From positions 1-64,000 of the forward strand of contig JANQEN010000275.1 in the NCBI GenBank assembly GCA_028278335.1: DNA of 64,000 bases. Reading direction: 5' to 3'. The position numbers and the translations under genes are program-made. Origin of the DNA: Chitinivibrionales bacterium (lineage in GTDB: Bacteria; Fibrobacterota; Chitinivibrionia; Chitinivibrionales; JANQEN01). This document shows, one piece after another, positions 60,570 through 64,000 of this stretch. How positions within the stretch are numbered: position 1 is the stretch's first letter; the number at the start of each line of letters is the position of its first letter. The notes below the pieces were generated by a model. That model saw only the letters and a program-made list of their open reading frames with translations, ran no database searches and had not been told where the DNA came from.

Positions 60570-61715
60570 CTATGTTGACTCTTTTAAGGTTTCACGGGCA
60601 ATTACCAGACGTTGAATCTCACTGGTCCCTTCGTAAATGGTGGTAACCCGGGCGTCTCTATAAAGTTTTTCAATTTTATAGTCCTTCATATATCCATAGC
60701 CACCAAAGATTTGCACTGCATCATAGGCAATTTTTTGTAAACTCTCCGAAGCAAAAAGTTTTGCCATGGAAGCCTCTTTGATAATCTTCTTATTTTGATC
60801 CTTAAGATACGCAGCATGCAGGGTCAAATGATGAGCTGCTGCAATGCTTGTTGCCATGTCTGCAAGCATCCACTGGATCGCTTGAAATCCTGATAATTGA
60901 CGATTGAATTGTCGTCTGCTTTGAGCGTAGGATCTCGCTTCATCCAAACAGGCACGGGCAATTCCCAATGATTGTGAGGCAATACCGATCCTTCCCGAAT
61001 CCAAGGCACTCATGGCAACCTTGAATCCTTCACCCTCTTTACCAATAAGATTCTTTTTTGGTACTTTACAATTATCAAAAATGATTTCCGTTGTATTGGA
61101 GGTGCGTAGTCCCATCTTATCCTCTACAGATCCAACAGAAAGACCCTTAAAATTCTTTTCAACTATAAAGGCAGAGATTCCTCTTGTGCCGCCACCTTCA
61201 CTGGTCCGTGCCATGACAATAAAGATATCCGCAAAGGAGCTATTAGTTATAAACTGCTTTACGCCGCTAAGCACATAATGATCACCCTTTAGTTCTGCTT
61301 TTGTACGAAGACTTCCAGCATCACTGCCACTTTCCGGTTCGGTAATGCAAAAGGCACCCAGTTTTTCACCGCTTGCCAGGGGTGTTAGATAGGTTAGTTT
61401 CTGCTCTTCTGTGCCATGTCTCAATATGGGTTCCCCACAGAGGTTGGTCACTGACATGGTCACTGCAATGCCTGCATCAGCATGGGCAATCTCTTGGAGG
61501 GCAAGGGCATAAGTTATGGCCCCAGTCTCACTGCCCCCATAACTATCAGGTACCATCATTCCCATAAAACCAAGGTCTGCCATTTCAGCAACAACCTCCT
61601 TAGGAAAATGCTTATCCTGATCCCACTTCAATGCATGGGGCTCTATGCGATCCTTGGCAAAATCGCGGGCCATTAACTGTACAAGGCTTTGCTCTTCTGT
61701 CAATTCAAAATTCAT
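60570..61715 (-). CDS. Acyl-CoA dehydrogenase
   Basis: A 381-aa FAD enzyme. Motifs: LGAFCITEPESGSDAGSLRTKA (flavin/substrate), DKMGLRTSNTTEIIFDNCKVP, QLSGFQAIQWMLADM, IFGGYGYMKDYKIEKLYRDARVTTIYEGTSEIQRLVIAR. The catalytic glutamate is the E of YEGTSE, the position used by short/butyryl-CoA dehydrogenases. It introduces a 2,3 double bond into acyl-CoA and needs an electron-transfer flavoprotein not encoded here. GAGGAG precedes the ATG. Confidence 0.94.
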   Translation of the reverse strand: MNFELTEEQSLVQLMARDFAKDRIEPHALKWDQDKHFPKEVVAEMADLGFMGMMVPDSYGGSETGAITYALALQEIAHADAGIAVTMSVTNLCGEPILRHGTEEQKLTYLTPLASGEKLGAFCITEPESGSDAGSLRTKAELKGDHYVLSGVKQFITNSSFADIFIVMARTSEGGGTRGISAFIVEKNFKGLSVGSVEDKMGLRTSNTTEIIFDNCKVPKKNLIGKEGEGFKVAMSALDSGRIGIASQSLGIARACLDEARSYAQSRRQFNRQLSGFQAIQWMLADMATSIAAAHHLTLHAAYLKDQNKKIIKEASMAKLFASESLQKIAYDAVQIFGGYGYMKDYKIEKLYRDARVTTIYEGTSEIQRLVIARETLKEST

Positions 61716-61751
61716 AGTGACTCCTCAGAGTAAATACTATGCAACAGGAGA

Positions 61752-62306
61752 TTAGGGTGAATAGGTTGTTACCAGAAGTACTGTCTGCTCTTCGGATATA
61801 CTCCACAATTTGTGTAACTTTGAGGAGTCAAAATGGAGACTCTCGTTGGGCTTTAGCGTATGCTCCGCTCGGCCAACCTTTACCTTTAATTTTCCAGAGA
61901 GTACATAGATAAATTCCTCCCCTGGATGATGATACTCAACCATGTCATGGTCCTTATTTGGCTCAATAGTCACGACAAAGGCGTTGAGGTGCTTGTTTTT
62001 TCCCTGTGGTGTAAGCACCTGATAGGAGTAGTTCTCAGCTCTTTTGTCAAAGCTCTTCTTTCTCTGCTTGGAGAGTTTTTGTTTACTTGCCTTCTCTTTT
62101 TTCGAGAGTAAAAAGTCTTCAGAAGCAATAGAGAGGGCCTGCGAAACAGAGAGAATTACTGAAACTGGTGCACGAACCTCATTGTTTTCAATTTGTAAAA
62201 GGTGCTCCTCGGAGTATCCGGTTTTCTTACTCAATGTTTCTAAGGACATCCTCTTCTTTTTGCGCAGCTTCTGCATCTTCTCTGCAAAATTTTCAACATG
62301 AGCCAT
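61752..62306 (-). CDS. XRE-cupin transcriptional regulator of the acyl-CoA operon
   Basis: A 184-aa regulator. The N-terminal XRE helix-turn-helix reads KMQKLRKKKRMSLETLSKKTGYSEEHLLQIENNEV. A basic linker (~75-95) leads to a C-terminal cupin (HHPGEEFIYVLSGKLKVKVGRAEHTLKPNESLHFDSSKLHKL), with HxxGEEFxYVLSGK typical of the family. It is the first gene of the operon and probably senses a small metabolite of the pathway. AAGGAG lies 6 nt before the ATG at 62306; the upstream GTG is not preferred. A possible promoter (TTGCCT, 18 nt, TATATT) is seen about 35 nt upstream. Confidence 0.9.
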   Translation of the reverse strand: MAHVENFAEKMQKLRKKKRMSLETLSKKTGYSEEHLLQIENNEVRAPVSVILSVSQALSIASEDFLLSKKEKASKQKLSKQRKKSFDKRAENYSYQVLTPQGKNKHLNAFVVTIEPNKDHDMVEYHHPGEEFIYVLSGKLKVKVGRAEHTLKPNESLHFDSSKLHKLWSISEEQTVLLVTTYSP

Positions 62307-62521
62307 GACCACTCCTTGTTCTGCTATACAATTTCAATATAGGTAAATGGGTATTCCTTAGGCAACAAACAATTGCGAATAACAATGACTATCTATATCT
62401 ATTTTTCACATTACGCAGATTTAATTAATTGAGTTTGCTTTTTCCATTATTAATTCATATCATTTTTATCATTAAAAGATCTTATAAAAAAACATTCAAT
62501 TTTCAATGTTGTGTATTAAAG

Positions 62522-62796
62522 CTTTTGGGCGCGTCTTCCGCTAACGCTCCAGACCGGGCTGACTACAGGCTCCGCTATCGCTTCGGTATTTTTACTTCGC
62601 AAAAATACTGCATAGCACCTTCCGTATCCCTGCACGCAGTTTTTAAAAATTTCTGCAAATTAGCTTTTAAGCTTTTGCATTAGCAAGGCGTAAGGTGGCC
62701 AAAGGCCAGTCCTATCCCGCAAAGCGGGATAGGACCGACCAGAGGATAGCCTGGAGCCACTGCGACCTCGCGAAGCGAGGGAATGCCCAAATAAAT
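62522..62796. repeat. REP-like intergenic repeat, family C, second copy
   Basis: The ends are TTTTGGGCGCGTC and GGGAATGCCCAAATAAA, matching the copy at 1377-1616. The interior is a string of hairpins: GTATTTTT/AAAAATAC (~62588-62611), CCTATCCCGC/GCGGGATAGG (~62712-62735), CCTCGC/GCGAGG (~62765-62780). A GGCCAAAGGCCAGTCC block also occurs at 48140. The interval 62307-62521 shows only AT-rich sequence and the likely operon promoter. Confidence 0.6.
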
Positions 62797-62882
62797 TTGT
62801 TAAAAATAATATTGAAAAAAAAGCAATTACTATATTTAATCCTAATACAAATCGCAAAATCATTAAAAAGGAGAAAGATCCC

Positions 62883-63956
62883 ATGCTCTCAAAGAACACT
62901 CTTTTAAACATACTGTTTATAGCTCTTTTTCTCCCTTGTATATTACTTGCCGAAAACAAAAAAGCAGAGACAGCAAAGAAAAATTCACTTATTTCTGAGA
63001 TTACCTCTATCGAAGAGTTTCAAAAGGTACTTGATAATTCAGGAAAAACACTGCTTCTCTTTGATCTCTATGCTGATTGGTGTATGCCTTGTAAAATTCT
63101 CTCTCCCCTTCTGGAAGATTTGGCCTTTGCCAACAAGGATAAGGCGAAATTCTACAAAATTAATGTTGACAAACAGCAGGAGATTGCTGCCGCCTTTAAA
63201 GTGACCGGCATTCCTCTTGTAGTATTTGTGAAGGAAAAGAATGGTATTCGGGCTTTTACTGGTGTGCAATCAAAAACCACCTATCAACAGGTGATCAACC
63301 AATACAGTGAATCAGGATCAGAGGAATTGGCTGATGGCACTTTAGAAGCGGGGATTAGGATTATCAAGCGCAAAGCAGGAACAGCACCAGGAGATATCTA
63401 TGTATATCGGGGGGATAAGGTCCGTTTGGTCATTGAAGATATAAACAGCCCACTCTCTATTCATATTCCTAAATATAAAGTCTCTCAAGCAGGAGTGATA
63501 GGAAAAAACATTCAGGTGGAGTTTAAGGCTAAGGAAATCGGAACCTTTCCTGTATACTGCAATGGCAAGTGCCCCTCAGGAGATGGCTCTCAGATCGGTC
63601 GTATTGTGGTAATGCAGTTAAAATCCTCTGACAAAGCAAAATTTACCGAGCTTAATGCCAAGCAGACTGCTAACCTTCTTAAAAATCAAAAACCGCTTAT
63701 TCTGGATGTGCGCACACCAAATGAGTTTTATAGCGGCCACATCAAAGATGCTATCCTGATTCCACTTCATCAATTAGAAGATCGAGTATCAGAAATTGCC
63801 AGCTACAAAGAGAAGGATGTTTTGGTGTATTGTCGATCTGGAAATCGAAGTACTGTGGCCTCAAAGATCCTTATTGATAAGGGATTCAAAAAGCTCTATA
63901 ACTTACGGCCCGGTATCAAGGGTTGGCAAAAAGCTGGGTATGACATTGTAAAGTAA
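62883..63956 (+). CDS. Secreted thioredoxin-cupredoxin-rhodanese fusion
   Basis: A 357-aa exported protein (signal peptide LLNILFIALFLPCILLA; GGAG before the ATG). Residues ~35-145 are a thioredoxin with active site ADWCMPCK and the cis-proline TGIPLVVF. Residues ~155-255 are a cupredoxin-like beta-barrel (LEAGIRIIKRKAG, SIHIPKYKV, the FPVYCNGKCPSGDGSQIG loop, a late Met). The Cys-x3-Cys loop recalls CuA, but the usual His is replaced. Residues ~260-357 are a rhodanese with the CRSGNRS loop. All three domains handle thiols, sulfane sulfur or copper. A periplasmic redox, sulfur or copper-site-maturation role is the best inference. Confidence 0.9.
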   Translation: MLSKNTLLNILFIALFLPCILLAENKKAETAKKNSLISEITSIEEFQKVLDNSGKTLLLFDLYADWCMPCKILSPLLEDLAFANKDKAKFYKINVDKQQEIAAAFKVTGIPLVVFVKEKNGIRAFTGVQSKTTYQQVINQYSESGSEELADGTLEAGIRIIKRKAGTAPGDIYVYRGDKVRLVIEDINSPLSIHIPKYKVSQAGVIGKNIQVEFKAKEIGTFPVYCNGKCPSGDGSQIGRIVVMQLKSSDKAKFTELNAKQTANLLKNQKPLILDVRTPNEFYSGHIKDAILIPLHQLEDRVSEIASYKEKDVLVYCRSGNRSTVASKILIDKGFKKLYNLRPGIKGWQKAGYDIVK

Positions 63957-64000
63957 GGGGTATTACTAACTGGTGATATCACCAACAACAGCGCAAAAAC

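Noticed and set aside
62660-62959. 99-codon minus-strand ORF upstream of the thioredoxin fusion
   Set aside because: It covers the family C repeat and the start of the real gene on the other strand, and has no ribosome-binding site.

Overview
The window is AT-rich bacterial chromosome with the marks of the Fibrobacterota (Chitinivibrionia/Chitinispirillia-like). It has a TIGR02147-type Fibrobacter regulator coupled to a lipoprotein, a lipoprotein ending in a Fibrobacter-succinogenes-major (FISUMP) domain, many secreted proteins with T9SS-like C-terminal tails, gingipain-type proteases and a complete flagellar basal-body operon. No rRNA, tRNA, CRISPR or integrase was found.

Layout. 1-5.5 kb: the start of a class III aminotransferase behind a MarR regulator; a one-component regulator fusing an intact-looking arsenate reductase to PAS and sigma54-activator domains; an Lrp/AsnC regulator; and a cysteine-cluster protein. 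5.5-6.1 kb: intergenic repeats. 6.1-12.7 kb: secreted proteins, a chemoreceptor with a MshEN-like tail, a frame-disrupted DNRLRE gene and the TIGR02147/lipoprotein pair. 13.2-26.8 kb: a TPR lipoprotein and Prc protease, three C25 (gingipain-like) proteases, a Ycf48-like propeller protein and a deiodinase-like protein with an in-frame UGA at the expected selenocysteine position. 27.2-35.6 kb: a methyltransferase, an eCIS-effector-like protein, an LRR protein, an oxidoreductase, the FISUMP lipoprotein and a 42-bp tandem array. 35.6-47.5 kb: flgB-flgC-(83 aa)-fliE-fliF-fliG-fliH-fliI-fliJ, read leftwards, with a 1521-aa secreted protein attached to its end and a sigma54-type promoter ahead of flgB. 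48.4-55.1 kb: an RND tripartite efflux operon led by a small methyltransferase, also behind a sigma54-type site. 55.4-57.8 kb: a MATE/ANKH-like transporter and a secreted alpha/beta hydrolase. 58.6-62.3 kb: an acyl-CoA operon (XRE-cupin regulator, acyl-CoA dehydrogenase, short NAD-binding protein, thiolase). 62.9-64 kb: a secreted thioredoxin-cupredoxin-rhodanese fusion.

The most unusual item outside the genes is a ~140-nt element present three times (47795, 55219 inverted, 58117). All three share a 5' hairpin, an outer stem, a 61-nt inner hairpin and a C5-T-run end. The paired positions change in a compensatory way between copies while the unpaired blocks stay the same, which is the signature of a selected fold (structured RNA or folding DNA repeat). 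The same intergenic regions also carry two copies of a 164-bp MITE-like element, three copies of a nested cruciform repeat and a REP-like repeat family.

The strongest functional candidates are the secreted UGA-containing deiodinase-like protein, the covarying element, the ArsC-sigma54 activator fusion and the chemoreceptor with a putative c-di-GMP-binding tail. All calls come from reading the sequence; no database search or folding program was run.
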